This document shows positions 37,051 to 51,500 of a stretch of 64,000 bases of DNA, piece by piece. Under the pieces are notes generated by a model. The model saw nothing but the letters and a program-made list of their open reading frames with translations, ran no database searches and had not been told where the DNA came from. Position 1 is the stretch's first letter. Each line of letters begins with the position of its first letter. The position numbers and the translations under genes are program-made. Origin of the DNA: Lamellibrachia columna (Eukaryota; Annelida; Polychaeta; Sabellida; Siboglinidae); NCBI GenBank assembly GCA_963662155.1, contig OY759265.1, forward strand, positions 38,648,048-38,712,047, given 5' to 3'.

Positions 37051-37839
37051 AGCGTAGGGCTGAAATTACACTTCTCCAACACACTGTTATTTGCTGCTTT
37101 CTTCAACGTTTTCCAGGTGGTTCCATACTTCGTCATTTCCTCACCTACTCTAACTATTGTTTGGTCTGCCTGGATTTCTTTTTCCTTGGGGATTCCATTC
37201 CAGGGCTATCTCATGTTTTCTTTCTGGAGGGTGTGTTCTTTCCAAGTCCATGTTGGTCTGTCCTCCTCAAGAGCTCTGTGTTTGTGACCTTATCTTGTCA
37301 TTTAATTTTCAGAATGTATCTGAAGCATTATGTTTATGAATGTTTGGAATTTTTTGGTTGTTGTCTTTGTGTCTGTGCAAGGAGAAATAAAAGATCCCTC
37401 AAGTTGTGTAACCTGCCTTTGATGCTCCCTTGTGGTCACTTGTTAGAGTCCATCAACTGAACTCCCCCTGCTCGTGGCAGCAGCCCATTCAGAATTGCAC
37501 TGTATAAATAAAACTGGAGGTCGCAGTCAAAATGATTGAGAGTGTATACATTCATAATAGTTTAATATCACTATGTTTGATCAAGTGTATTGGTCCTTGT
37601 GTGCCTCTAGTATTGAAGTGTACTTTCTATTCAAGTGCTTTGACAACCGGTTGTTATAATGGTAAGTAAAATAATAAATATTTTGATTTCATGCAGCCAA
37701 ATGTAGTTTCGGTAGCTATGATAATATGGCAGAGAGTATGGTAGTGTCTGAGCATATCCATCAGTGCTCACTTGAGAAACCAACCATCCTTTCCCTAGCT
37801 TTTGGTTGGAAACTGCATTTGACAGTTTCTTCTTCCTTT

Positions 37840-38168
37840 CCAGCACTTGGCACGCTCTATTAACTGACTAGTCTGTATATTGCGGTTTCCAGAATTTCAT
37901 GGTCTTTCAACTAGTCAGCTTTTTTGTGAACTGTATGCCAAGCCTACCTTTATATGCTGTCCCTGAAGGTGGTCACTACCAGGGTGCATGTCATCCTCAG
38001 TTGTTCTTTTATGTCCCCAAATAACGAGACTGACATTAACATGATCATCCAAGCCACTATGGACTTACAGCTGTAATCCCCAATGTTGAGAGCCAGGTTT
38101 TTACACCAAATGTGCCACGCCTTGTCTGGGTTTTGAACCCATTAACTACTATGTACTCTACTGCCACC
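37840..38168 (-). mobile_element. tRNA-derived SINE, family B, copy 2
   Basis: Shares with 26160-26535, in order, TTAACTGACTAGTCTGTATA, a CTGACATTAACATGAT segment, CAATGTTGAGAGCCAGG and the B-box region (GGGTTCAAAACCC on minus). The A-box part is decayed. Confidence 0.75.
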
Positions 38169-38497
38169 TCCTTTTATAGCATGTGTGCCCTGAAGTGGCT
38201 GTTCGTGTGATGTAACATAATGGTCAGCTGTATATTTGAATGACAGTACTTGAAGTCACTGCATGACCTCCTGTATTTACTGTTTGAAAGAAAGAATTTT
38301 CCCTCTGTTGCCCAATAAATAACTGTGGGCAAATTACCTCTGACCCAGCTAGCAGTGAATGACTGATCCACCTTATCTGATTGGGTTGTGTATGTCCGTT
38401 GTAGGTGGTAGATAGCAGCAGTTCGACTGGACTGGCAGGACCGAGGGCACCACACACACAGATCTAGGTGAGTCCTCATTCCTACTGTCAGTTGACA

Positions 38498-38880
38498 AAT
38501 TCCACAAAAATGCTGGACATTTGCTTTCCATGGCAGGATGGCAGACATCTGGTCACTGTTAATGCAATAGCAAAAAAATTCTGTCGACCTTGAAATTTGA
38601 TTTTTTCTCTCTCCCGGAATTGAACTTTCTGTTTATAAAAGGTTCTGCCATGTTGGCCCAAAGCCAAATGTAATCACACAATGCGATTTATACAACCGTT
38701 TTCTGGCACAAATGGTGGAAATGCCCAGACCACGGTAAAAATCAATCATTAGTTTTTGGAGTGCTCTAGGCCAGTTGGAAAAAAATTATAGTATTGCAAA
38801 ACATACATTAATTCCACGAAAATGTGGGACATTTGCTTTCTATCGCGTTATGTGGGACATCTGGTCAAAATGAGGGACTG
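38498..38880. repeat. Dispersed direct duplication (about 70 bp, 313 bp apart)
   Basis: ATTCCACAAAAATGCTGGAC..ATTTGCTTTCC at 38498 recurs as ATTCCACGAAAATGTGGGAC..ATTTGCTTTCT at 38811. Both are followed by GACATCTGGTCA. They may be the two ends of an unclassified element. Confidence 0.6.
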
Positions 38881-41800
38881 TCCTGCAGAATGCTGGACTT
38901 ATGACATTGATATGCCCCAGGTGCTACAATATGGCTGCATAGTTTGAGCTCCAAAACATCGACACATGGCTACTTTTGGTAAATGATACTTGCACTCGGG
39001 AACATCACTAGAACTAACACTGACAAGACAAGCAACATCAAAGAGGTGGCATTCAGTCCTGACACTTCTAATTATTGTAGCCCATGATTATAATTATTGC
39101 TTGTAGGGTACTTATTTACAGAAATACAATTTTAGAGCTAAAAAGCCCCTGTTCAGAGATATCGTCAGTTGTTTTAAAACATGGAGACATGACCCTTGTG
39201 TGACCCTCACTTCAGTTAAGCTGCCGATCAGTGTGCACAGTTTTCGGGTTGAAATATGGCTAGATGTTGTAGCTACTTTATACATTTTTATGTAGTTTTA
39301 TACAAGTAGAAACAGTAAAAAAATTCTTAAAACTCCTTAGAAGTAATTATTATCTTGAGAGATTTCATGCATGGGTAAAGGGAAAGGTCTAATCTTACAA
39401 ACCTGACAACACAGTAAAAATGTTTATATGAAATGGTGAGCAGTGTTTTACCATTAGGCTAGGTTTCAATGGCTCTTTGTCGGTCAGGATATTGTCAGTT
39501 CTCTGATAGTCACTTCCTTCTCATTACTGAGTACACCAATGTGGTATATCCATTGTTCACTACTCATGTCTTTCACGTCCTTAACATTGTAAAACAAAAA
39601 TCTTTTTATAACAATGATCTTGATTACAAAAGGACCTCACATCAAGACAAAAATACCACCCACATTTTTTGCAGTAGCAGTGTTTCATTTTGGCACCATC
39701 ATATCAGAGTTTGTTCCACCCTAAAGCATGTTGAAGAGATCAGATAATCTTTTATCAGTATAACATACAGCTATAACGTTTCAACCTTTTTTATTTGAAA
39801 AAAGTGCAGTACGCATTTTCAGACATGGTTTTGTATGTTTAAACTTGGCAAATAACTTTGAAAGAAGTAGCATTAAAATATGTTTATTTTATAATTTTTT
39901 GGCTTTTGGGGCAACAAAATTAAATGTAAAAATGGTTGTCTTTCTATTTTCATGCACATCTAGCTTGTTTGAGAAGAGTACTGTGTCATTACATTTTTCA
40001 TGCCAAACAGTGACAGTTAATTTAGTAACACAACATTCAAATGAGCTAGATATGTGCATGCGAAATTGGAAAACAATTGCTAAGTGTAGACACAAAAAGT
40101 AAATTTAACATAGGAGTTGTAAGGAAGACTGAAAATCGTCCCTTGTAGGCATGTAACTGTTTAGATACAGGCGAGATGTAACTACCTTTGTCATTGCAAA
40201 GTAACTAAAATTGTGCCTTTTATAACTGACAATGTATAATGTAGTTTAGCATTACGCTATTCTACAGGTAACAGTTTATAATTATTCATCATGCCCAAGT
40301 TGTGTGTCTGTGATCCTGCAATATCTAACTCGTTCATGCCTTGTAGACCGATGGCTATTATTAGTGGTTACATACTAGTGCCAGAAGTATTCATTTCTGT
40401 GAACATCATTGGCACATTAAGGTTTCAGTTTATACAAACAAATACTGAGTAATGAGCTGAACTAATCCTACCCATGTAGTGACTGGCCTACCTCTACCCC
40501 TATGTTTAGACAGGTTGCCAGTGGTTACTGTATCAGTGTTTCAAGAACGATAACTGTGCCAGACGTTGAGCAGTCACACTCGTGTGAATCATTGCACCTA
40601 GAACATGGTGAAGTCGACTGTTACCAATATAACTGAGTTGCAGCGAGATTGCACATCAGTTTTCATGTCTGTAATGCCATGTCAAGGATAACTTCCTGCA
40701 GTGGAAAGCTGCTGTCAATGCTTGCAGATATCCACACTGTGTAAGTTAGAATGCTACAGGCCTAGCAACAGTCAGGCATGTAAGTTATATGTTTATACAT
40801 ACCACTGCTTTTCGTATGTTTATTTTTAATACTGTTGTTGCTAGAAATATACATTAGGCTAACATTTCAGGACATACATGGCTACAACCTGTAAGAAACT
40901 CCAAAGTCCACCATATATGTTAAGTTTTAGAAATGCAAATGCAGGAGATTTATGCATAAATCGGAGGGTCTTGGGGTCTCAGAGAAGTGTATGTAAATCA
41001 GAGGGTCTCATTGTATAAGAGAATTGTGCGTCAATTTGAGTATTTCACATCCTCTGCCACGCATAAAAATTACACTAGATAAGCTTTAGTTCCCAATACA
41101 TTGCACATATACTATTAAATGGTACACTGACATGCTAATATAGATATTGTGGCAGCCGAACATTTACTTGTGGACTAGTAATTATAAAAACTAAGATGTT
41201 TTTCTACTGAGATGGACTACTAATAATTTGTCCTACTTCTGAAATATATTACCGTCCTAACCTGACTGGCAGTAGCCTTCATATTTTATTACACACACAA
41301 CTAGTGTAATATTTAGTGGCAGAGCTAGAACTGAAGCATTTTCGGTTCTTCAAAGTTTGTGATCCTAGATGATGAAGGCATTTGAGACCCTAGGTGATGG
41401 TGGCTTTTTATGTGACACCTATTTTTAGAATGAGTTTTTTCGTACATTATGTGCTCCGATTATGACAATTGGCAAACATATATATGAATTAAATAGAACT
41501 TATATAAAGTGGAGATGTATTGATTTGGTATTGTATATTGGTGAGCGAAAATGGGGGATTGTTCATTTAACGCATATTTTAGACAATGCAACATGCAAGG
41601 CACAAGGATACTGTTTAGCCAAGCCTCCATTGTCCAGGCTGCACAAAACTTAATTGAAATATCCCCTGCTGTTGCCGTTGGCTTGAGTTGAGGAGGGATT
41701 GATGATCTTTTTTGTTTCATTAGAAATCCGAGAGATTTGTTCTCCCATGTGGGAGACCGGGAGATGTGATAGATTTCCAGGAGTCTCCTGGCGATTCCAG

Positions 41801-42219
41801 AAAACTTAACATGAATGCTCCACATATGTCGATAGTTTACTGTGCTTGGGATTTCAAGGAATCCGCATTTGCACCAGAAAATCAAAAGGTCATAAGCAGC
41901 ACAATCTGTTTTGAGACTACAGTATAGAAAAAAAGAGTTCATGTTGGTGGGATATATATAATCTTTGTAAGGCTGAATAAGATTCTGTATTCAATCTTGG
42001 TTAAGACCTATTTATTTGTTTTCTTCAGTACGCCTGTTGACGTTTGTTATTTGTAACTGTATCAAAAGAAAAACTCGTTACGAGATTCTTACTTTATTCT
42101 TGATGGATGACAAGTTACTTAATTGCTGATTTAATATTGCTGCATCAATGTAAATCACTGTGCATCTGGCTATATCCACCGCTAAGACAGAACACACATG
42201 ACTTGATCAGCTAAGGCCT

Positions 42220-42800
42220 GGCTAGTCTAGGTAAATAAGTCAACACCTGGTTATATCAGCCTGTGCCAAGTTAAATCAGCCTGTGCCAGACAAATCACCA
42301 TGTGCCACACTAAATCACCATGTTGGCTTAAATCAGCCTGTGTTGGGCTAAATCAGCCTATACATGAAATAATACATAAGTCAATTAGATGTTTGGGTAC
42401 ATCAGTCTGTACCTGTTTAAAACTGGTATCTGGCTAAATTAGCTTGTGTCTAACTTTTCTGCTAGATCAGCCTGTGTCTAACTATATTAGCATGCCTGCT
42501 AGATCAGCCTGTGTCTAACTGAATCAGCATGTCTTCCTAGATCAGCCTGTGTCTAACTAAATCATCGCATCTAGCTACATCAGCCTGTTTCTAACTGAAT
42601 CAGCATGTCTTCCTAGATCAGCCTGTGTCTAACTAAATCAGCACATCTTGCTAGATCAGCCTGTGTCTAACTAAATCAGCATGTCTTCCTAGATCAGCCT
42701 GTTTCTAACTATATCAGCATGTCTAGCTACATCAACATGTGCATGGCAAAGTCGGCGTTTGTGACGCTAAATCAGCAGTGTCTAGCTAGATCAGTCAGGT
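42220..42800. repeat. Degenerate 35-40-bp tandem array (AAATCAGCATG / AGATCAGCCTG)
   Basis: Units alternate between CTAGATCAGCCTGTGTCTAA and CTAAATCAGCATGTCTTC. The outer copies are more diverged and the most regular part is 42450-42720. Confidence 0.85.
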
Positions 42801-44240
42801 GTTGTCGTGACTGCTGCTTCAATGCGTTCCGGGCTGTACTTCGTGTCAAGATGAAATGTCAGTGATTCGCGGCAGGATAGTCACATTGATCTTGTTAACA
42901 GTGGCCTGGATGCCGGTCTGTCCCCCTTGAATGATTGTACCGACGGCCACACAAAATTACCATCAGCACTTTTTCAGTGATTATGCATTTCAAGCGGTCA
43001 ATGTGCTGCATGCGATAGTGGTTCCAGGAAGGCGATCAGAGGCCGGCTATTGATCGTGCCGCATGCAAGCCCCTGTTGTTTGGTGATATTTTCTGGTACA
43101 TTATTCTATGTTTATGCATGATATGCATTCACTGCATGCCTGTTTAGAAGGTCAAAAGAGTGGGAAGCCAGGGGTGGTCATGAGGTGGCCCCACCTTGAC
43201 CACATAGGGGTGTGCTCAGTGTTCCCTTCTGGAGGTATTGGTAAAACTTTACTGCTAAAATATGGGTTTGAATGAGATAAATTGTTAGAGATTTTACTGG
43301 TCAAACAAGAATGCTGGTCAGCTTCACAAACAGCTTGTGATGAACTAATATGCATGTCACAATAGTCTTGGATAATAGTTCCCAGAAAACTGGCAGAGTA
43401 ATAGGGTTAATGGTCATTGGTTGCCATGGTCTGCCACTATGGATGTAAGTTTACTGTAATTGCATTGCCTAAGTGTGTGCATGGACCGTTTATTCTGTGC
43501 AAGACCTCAAGGCTGTTGCTTTCTACAGAAGTGTGCGTGGACAGTCTGTATCAAGACAACAGCCTTGAGATCTCAAGTGTCGAATTACTTGAGACTTGAG
43601 TTCTCAAGGCAGTTGTCTTCTACTGCACTACACCTGTGCATGAACAATCTATAATGCTGGCACCGTGAAAGTGTAACTCTGCAATAGTTTTCTTCTCATT
43701 CATTACTACAAATAAAGGTGTATATTGTAATGCAGTGAAGCATCTACCACAAATAGTAATTTGGTGGAGCCGTATGCATGCAGTCACTTCACTTGCCACT
43801 CCTGGATGGTGCTTTTATCTCATTTTGATTGAGAAGTGGTTACGTGTATTGTCACAGTTTGTCATTTGCTCCAAAATGCCACCATTCAGATGCAAGCCTG
43901 TTATCCAGTAATCATCATCATTGTTGTCATAATCAGGTTGGCTGTCAAGTGTCGTTAGTGTTTTGGTCTATTAGCTGTCTTTGTTGATTTGCCAGTGCAC
44001 TGCACAGGTACATTTGTAGTAAAATCTGTCACACGCTGGTGAAAATTGTCATTAAGTGTGCTTGTCATGCCATCTGGCGAGCAGAAGAAAAACTAAGTTA
44101 TCCTACAATTCAGTTCCTGAAAAAGGCTACCAAAGGTAGCTGAAACATTGAGTGAGTAAACTTGAATGGTTGTGGTTTAATAGAAAATATGGACTAAATG
44201 GTGTAATATATTGCTCAGAGGTATGACTGGATTTGCTTAG

Positions 44241-44370
44241 CTTTGAAGTGTTCATGCTGGACTCAGTGTGAGTAAGCACTGACTGTCTCATCTAAAACTT
44301 ACTCACTTTGAAGTGTTCATGCTGGACTCAGTGTGAGTAAGCACTGACTGTCTCATCTAAAACTTACTCA
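44241..44370. repeat. 65-bp tandem duplication
   Basis: Copies at 44241 and 44306 both read CTTTGAAGTGTTCATGCTGG through CTCATCTAAAACTTACTCA, with no differences seen. Confidence 0.95.
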
Positions 44371-45249
44371 CCCACCCAACCATAGTGAATCAATTGGGAG
44401 GAGGAAACTAAAGGAGGAAGGTTGATCCCTGTAAGAAGTTGGTCACTTCCAGCCATCAGTACTAACATAAGTCAGGAAGTGTGTTGCTGTTGGGATTTAT
44501 CCAGGATAAGTCAGCTGAGGGTAAGTGATAGTCAAAGATATCTTATAAAATGGCTTTGGTACTTCAGTAAGGGAAACCAGGTGGGACTTGGGTAAGGGAA
44601 ACCAGATGGCTCAGGTAGCACAACACTGGGGAGCGCAAGGGGGCTATGTTGTAGAACCCTGGTACAGGGGGTTTGGGTTAAGGAAGCCAGGCTGGGATAT
44701 TAGGTATAGAAAACGTGATGGGATTTAGGTAATAGAAAGCAGTTAGGGACATTGTTATAAATAATTCCTTTTACTATTTTGATGTATCATGATAGGTTAA
44801 TAATTATATATATTTAGAGCAGGTAAGAGCCCATATCATACCCAGGCATTCTTAGAGTTTGTGACAATTGACATGTACTACAGTTGTGAGTAAACTCCAG
44901 CCATAAAGATGAAGGTGAATATTTACCTGTGTGTAGTAGTCACTTGTGTGAATTATGCACTCAGCTGCATATCGGATAAATGTGGTTAATTATTTGTATA
45001 ACAATATGAAATGTGCAGGAATGCTTGAGAAATTAATGTTGTTAAGCTAGACCCATGCTGTGGGCCTGAGATGGAATATTGTTGGTCCAGGCTGATTTCC
45101 AGTAGGTAGAATATATTCAGTATATAATGATAACCATCTACTGTATACATGACTTCCTGATTCTGAACAGAGGATATAGGTTGATCAGACATCATAAAGC
45201 AGAGTTTTAAGTTTCTACCACCCCCTCCAACATTCATTGCTCAGAACAT

Positions 45250-45512
45250 GCTACACTTTTCCCCATGGCAAACACCATTTCATTTATTGAAGCATCCAGC
45301 CATGCTGCCGTTGCTGTGTGAAAGCTGTTCATTCTTATAATCCCATTACTCTCTATTGCTGGGTATTCCATATTCATTTATACAGCTGATTGAACTGAGG
45401 CAAAATGGGGTGAAACGGATTTCCCAAGTTTCGAAATGGCAGCAGGTGGACACTAACCCTGGTCCTCTCAGTTGACAGTCCAACGCTCAAACCACTGCGC
45501 CACTGCGAGCTA
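45250..45512 (-). mobile_element. tRNA-derived SINE, family A, copy 3
   Basis: The minus-strand head reads CGCAGTGGCGCAGTGGTTTG and AGCGTTGGACTGTCAACTGA, a near-canonical tRNA-type A box and anticodon arm. It is followed by GGTTAGTGTCC, a decayed B box. The body words CCCCATGGCA and TTTATACAGCTGATTGAACT match copies 1 and 2. It lacks the TATATAGC end, so it is 3' truncated. Confidence 0.8.
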
Positions 45513-46883
45513 CATCATACATAAGTGTAACATATATTTTGACATTAAAATTTTTGAAAATTGCATTTTGATGGGAAAAGGGAAAGGTTCATTGTCAATC
45601 TGAGTCATTTCATCAAGCGGTATGTAATGGTGACTGGACTGAGTCTTATGTACGCTGTATCATGCAGTGTAAATGTTCGTTGACTGCTCGAACCTACTGC
45701 CTAATGTTAAACTACATGCACGCCACACTAGTGACTCATAGAGAGATGCAGATCGCAGCTTCAGCTGGAGACTGGCTTTGGTACACACTGCACCTTGGGA
45801 CTGTTGGAAGTGGATCGCCGCCTGATATTTACTGACGTGTGGCCACATTGATGGCATGCAACGACTGACACTGCAACTGCCCTGGGTGTGATTCCAGTAG
45901 TTTATGGTGATGGCGATGGCAGCTCCATCTTGTAGCCTGCAGAATAATGGCTGGATGTTTTGTGTGCGTGTGCATGTGTGTGTTTGTGTGTTTGCGTGTG
46001 TGTGCATGTATGGGTTTGTTGTGTATGCCAGTGTTGGGTGCTGCAAGTACTCTTTTTCCATAGGCAATTACTCATGCATTTGTACAGCATGAAGGGCATT
46101 TTAACTGTAACAGTAGAATACACTAAAGTTAATTAGTAAATGGCATGTTCTGGTAGTGCATTAGTAATGAAAAGTACATCATAATGCACCATTGGAAATA
46201 TTCGTAAGCATCCATGAATACACGTGCACCATGATTCATACATGTAACAGCAATCCAATTCCAGTTGTGTTTAACCTAACCTTACCGTTCAGTTGCTATG
46301 GCAATGATGCCACGTAAGTGATTCGCTCTGACGGCAGTATATGGATTTGATGCAGGAAGACTGTAGGAAATTATCTGCTGAATTGTACACTCTGTATAAT
46401 GTGTTTGGTGCGATTAATCATGGCTATGGGTTCATCTGGCGACACACTGATGTGACCCGTCTCACACTTGCCAATAGTATGCTTCTCAAGACTAGATGCT
46501 CACCTTTCGCTTCCTAGAAAGGTGAGAATCCAGGCCGCCAAAAACGCACCTTTCTGAGGCTATTTGGAACCTTTTTGAAATGCAATAAACACACACAATG
46601 AATAGATTTGGTGCTATATAAGTGAACTATTTATTATATGAAAGTCTATGTTGTGTCTAACAATCTATTGTACTGTAGCCAGTACAAGCAAAACAACAGT
46701 GGATACTAACGCTACAGTAGTGCATGCAGTGCCAGTGCCTGAATAGCACCAATTTGTTTTCATTGCTTGGAATTGACAGGTGGTTAAACAATGTTGCCAG
46801 TGTAGTTGGCAAGTCACCGCAGGCAGGGACAGTTTTTGCACAGCATGATATATTGTAAACTTGAAAAGTACATACATATGTAT

Positions 46884-46887
46884 GTGC

Positions 46888-46931
<44 letters not shown>

Positions 46932-46978
46932 CTGCCTGCGTGCCTGCCTGCCTGCTTGCCTACCTGCTTGCCTACCTA
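46884..46978. repeat. (TGCG)n grading into (CCTG)n and CTTGCCTAC repeats
   Basis: A perfect TGCG/CGTG run from about 46888 to 46930 changes to CCTG and then CTTGCCTAC units, showing stepwise decay of one microsatellite. Confidence 0.95.
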
Positions 46979-47254
46979 CATGTAGTGAGATGTGTGGTTT
47001 TTAACTTTGATTGATGATCGAAGTAGCTTCATAAAAACCACTTGGAGCCAGCCCAGGAATAAAACAGCTTGTGATATATTGTGTTGTGCGCCAGGAAGAC
47101 TGAAGCAGAAGTATCGGGTACTAAGAATGACAAGTGATGGAACAAAATTTAGATAGCTTGTTGCATTGACATCAGCATGTGATCCCACGAGGAAAATTGT
47201 CAAGTGTGCGGTGAAATTTTTTTAGATATATACATAAACCTCTGCACAGGTGCC

Positions 47255-47415
47255 TGTTATGTGATCAGAAAGAAATATACATACAACCATTTGTATAAAA
47301 CATTAACCTAATGGGTTATTTATAATTTTCGTAAAGAATGCATCTGTGTTTCTTTTCTGACTTTAATTATCCTTGCATCACGAGTAGTTTGTGTTTACGT
47401 CAACCTGTGATGGAT
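47255..47415. repeat. Dispersed repeat, copy 1 (partner at 56020-56340)
   Basis: TGTGATCAGAAAGAAATATA and CATACAACCATTTGTATA, later TTTCTTTTCTGACTTTAAT and a CATCACGAGTAGTT segment, recur in order at 56022 and 56280. This copy is contiguous. Confidence 0.75.
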
Positions 47416-48239
47416 AATTAGGACAATATTAGTATTTTACATCACAAACCAGCAGCTGCTGCTGGAACTTAGAACAATACAATTAGATTTTACTTTGACA
47501 TAAAATAAAATATAAAATAAAATATTGTGGTGGCAAACGACAAGATAGTTCATGCAATTGTGATTGGTAAAACTGAAGCAAGATATAATTGCCAAATCAC
47601 GTAATTTTTTTTTTTCGACACATTGGTTGACACACAACTAGGACAAAGTTCAAATCCATGTCTGGTTCACGGGGATGAGTTTTATTGAATCAGGCACAAC
47701 CGAACATTTCTTTAGATTGCCAATATTTTGCCATGTCGCTCGAACAGTGATAAAAGGGAGACAAATGTGTTTGTCGGTAAATAAAAAAACATAAAGCCAT
47801 CCAGGAAAATTCGCTGGAAGGAATACAACATCATGTGGGTCCGGCTTGGAAGAGTGATGCACCATAGGTTGTTTCTTTGCCTGGCTCATATGTCAGTTCA
47901 TATTATCTTGTCAGCTTTTCTGCTCCGCAGCCATGAGAAACTAAATTTGTAAATTAGACGCATTCGAAACGTTGTTGCTCAAGGATTGATCGACAACGAC
48001 TTGGGGCAACACAATGTGGAAATGAAGCCTCTGTGCCATGCAGATTAGGTTTTCTCAAATAATACTGTGTGAACGGAATTGACAATGGAAAGAGCGCAGG
48101 AATAATGTATACTCCTCAGGAAGACAGGTGGCTGGCTTCCATTGGTGATTTCCTCATCGAATTGTGTGTAACTGATAGCAGCGATGTGATGAAAGGAGGC
48201 AATGGCATCAGAGTGATTGTGTCACTTCAGGGTTTGGTC

Positions 48240-48590
48240 AGCTGGGGTTGGCAGGTCTACAGCAGAGAGTTGTTAAAGTCTCGTCTTGGACATTGGTGAA
48301 CTAAGGGAAGGGATGTGAGCTGGAAAAGGTGGGATTGGCAGGTCTACTGCAAAGAGGCATTAAAGTCTCGTCTTGGACATTGGTGGGCTAAGGGAAGAGC
48401 TGAGAAAGGTGGGGTTGGCAGGTCTACAGCAGAGAGAGGCATTAAAGTCTTGTCTTGGACATTGGTGGACTAAGGGAAGAGATGTGGGCTGAGAAATGTG
48501 GGGTTGGCATGTCTACAGCAGAGAAGCGTTAAAGTCCTTATCTTGGACTTAGGGAAGGAATATGGGGCGAGAAAGATGAGGGAATGTGAC
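48240..48590. repeat. 80-90-bp minisatellite, four copies
   Basis: GGTTGGCAGGTCTACAGCAG or close variants start at about 48246, 48333, 48413 and 48502. Each is followed by TTAAAGTCTCGTCTTGGACA and a CTAAGGGAAG segment. Spacing varies by short indels. Confidence 0.9.
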
Positions 48591-51500
48591 ATACACAGGG
48601 TGGAACAGGGTGGGAATGGGTTTGGGTTCTGATGGTATTGCATACCAGGAGGTTCAAGACAATACACATTGGGTGGGGCATGCCTCTAGATGGTGGGCTG
48701 GCAGGCTAGGTGGCAGGTTTAGCAGCATGCAGATTCACAGTAGGAAACACAGAATGGATGTCGGTTTGACTAGATGTTTTTCCAGTGGAGTGAGACTACA
48801 AACTCTGTGTTTACTTGATTCATAACATTTAGCTCCACTGCCATGTTTTGTCTTGGCTGCATAGTCCACCACCCCTAACAATTCCCTTGTATTTAGACAG
48901 CATATGCAGATGACATCACAATGATTTACTACATTGCTCTACATTGTGTACATGCTGACTGTCATGCATTGTACATTGTGGTGACTGGGCCAAGGCCTGT
49001 AGTGTCAGCCTGGGTGTTGTAAACATTGTTGTAGTGATCTATGTTCACAACCGTGGAGTACCTGTGTATATGTCCAACTGCAACTTGACCCTTGTGGCCA
49101 TCCTCTGTGATTTAGCATTGCTTCGTGGGTGAGCAGCACAAGTAAATCTTACCCACTGTCCAACACAATGGCCCAGGCATGTGTAGGTGTAGCTGTGTTC
49201 ATGCCAATTGAGCCTGCTAGCCGATGTGCTCATTTTTATGAAGTGCACCTCATTGACCCTTACTAAGACAGAGATATAGTAATAGTTTATTCATACGCCA
49301 AGCAGTTTGCAAAACGATGGTTTGTTTACACATTGGTACAGTAGGTAAACTTGTACTTAATATTCAGGTCAATTGTTCGGAATGAATTAAAAATTCAGTA
49401 CCCTGTTTATTCTAGTCATATAATACTATACACCATTGTTGCTCTTCTTTCTGTGCCATTAATCTGCAGTGGGGAAATCTGGCTCAAGCTGGAACAATTA
49501 ATCTGGAAGTGATCATTATTTTATTCCCATTCATGATATCATGATGACATTGCTGGTTGTCATTCAGGCAGTGGCTTCATGAGCAGGTCGTAGACAGTGG
49601 ATTGTCTCTGGTCTCACTGCCTTGTAGGGTTTCTGCATGCATCTATATCCTCATGTTACCAACTCCATCAGTTCATTTGTCAGCACATCATGATTTCTTC
49701 TGCAATATTTCCTCAAAACTGAGTATAGATTTCACTGTTGCATTGAACCATGGGCAGTATTCAGTGTATAGTTTACCATAATCGGTTAGGAAGCAGGAAG
49801 AGATTAACATCCAGGAACGGCCAAGCTAGTGTAATTTTATGTTTGATGTGTGCCAAGATTATAGTCTTTTCAAGAGATATTAGCATGTGGTACAGGGTGT
49901 GTATAGGTGAACTTGTTCCAGAGCAAGGACGTCATTTGTACTCTCCAGTGGATTTGTATATTAAATGTGTTATTGTTACAGAAAGTTGTCCTTAAGACAT
50001 ATAAGTGAAATTATTTCCAGTGTTTAGTCAAATTGTCCTAGGAAGAAACAAGACAGGTAACTGTCTCGAACCAAACACACTGTACCTAAGGGGTTGTGGT
50101 TGTTCCATTTATTTTATAAGAGTTTCTGTACACTTGATGATAGGATCACATCATAAGTTACCCACACACCATGGTACACTGTAGTAAGACAGGTAATATG
50201 TCCTAAAGACACATTATAAAATTATTTATGTATGAATGAATGCTTTACGGTTACTGCATTCCAACAGTGTGGCTTCTATAGCTGGAAGCTATACCAATAG
50301 GCTTTGCCTACCAGTCTATATTTACTGCATCAAAGGGCAACATTTTGATGAGCATGTTTTCCACACAAAGCCGTGTGGGTTCTTCCCAAGATACACGTCG
50401 AACACAATTTAAAATATTTCCCTGACATCTGACACGGTCCTCAGTTATTTTGTTTTTGCTAACATTAATTTTGTTACAAATCACGACTTGGAAAAACGGT
50501 TGCACAGCTGCCAAACGGAGGTGTCGGTTCACTCATCCAAAATAGGCTCTTTGCCTTGCTGGGCTGCATTCATATCCGCTTTCCCAGAAGAGTGCATATT
50601 TTATTGGCCGTTATTGCTTCTTGGCGTAGATGGCTGCCATCACTTCCAGTTTATTGCATAGGCCAGACACCAAGTGTTATTTGTGTACTCGTTTCAGGCA
50701 CCTGTTTTACATGCGTGAAAGCTGTCCATGTGGCACATCTTGCTCCTTCCCCATCCAACACTGCCTTTTATTTGTTCACAGAAATGTTTCGATGGTTTAA
50801 AGCAAACAGGATGGTAAAATATTCTCTTTAGCTATGAACACTATTTTGATTTTGTTTTAATTTTTTATCTGAAAACGTATTTCTTCTAGCAGGGTATTTG
50901 TAGTTTGTGTCCGTCGTGAAATTGGGGTGTCTAACCCTTGTTCGAATAAGAGGGTGTCATGGTAAATTAATTATTTTCATTTCATGTTGTGAACGGTCAC
51001 ATTTGGCATAGGTTAACCAAGTGCAACAAATTACATTATCAACATTCTCAAGTATAATTCCTGAAAGCCATGAAAAGTGTTATTATGTTTGTGAGAGAAA
51101 GTGTAGCACTTAAACATTATCATCAGGATATATTGACAGACAATATTGACAAAACACCCTTTCATGTGGCATACCTCAATGGTTAGGTGGTTTTGTTTGT
51201 TGTATATAACAATCTAGTGTATCAGTGTACAATGAGAATGACATTCCACTTTGTGATCATCTCTTTCTGATGTGAAATGTTTAAATGTATTCTATGTTAA
51301 ACATCTTTACAGTAAATTCACATGTTCAGGTGTATCTTATCTCAGTTTAAACAACCATGACCTAATTTGTGGGTTGTTTCTAGCTATGCACACAAATGAT
51401 ATCAGTAACATCTGAATTTCTCATAACAGATGATATATCAGTCGGCAGCAGTTTATTATGTTCAAAGGTTTGTTTCAGTGCACTGTGTCCAGTAGATGGC

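Noticed and set aside
41460..41942. 160-codon minus-strand frame, the longest non-repeat frame in the middle region
   Set aside because: No recognisable domain, no splice context and erratic composition. Probably chance.
45660..46067. 135-codon minus-strand frame with His/Thr repeats
   Set aside because: Overlaps a GT-rich low-complexity stretch (45960-46020); no domain seen.
48069..48299. Plus-strand frame with an exon-like start (MNGIDNGKSAGIMYTPQEDR)
   Set aside because: Runs into the 80-90-bp minisatellite; no splice partners and no recognised family.
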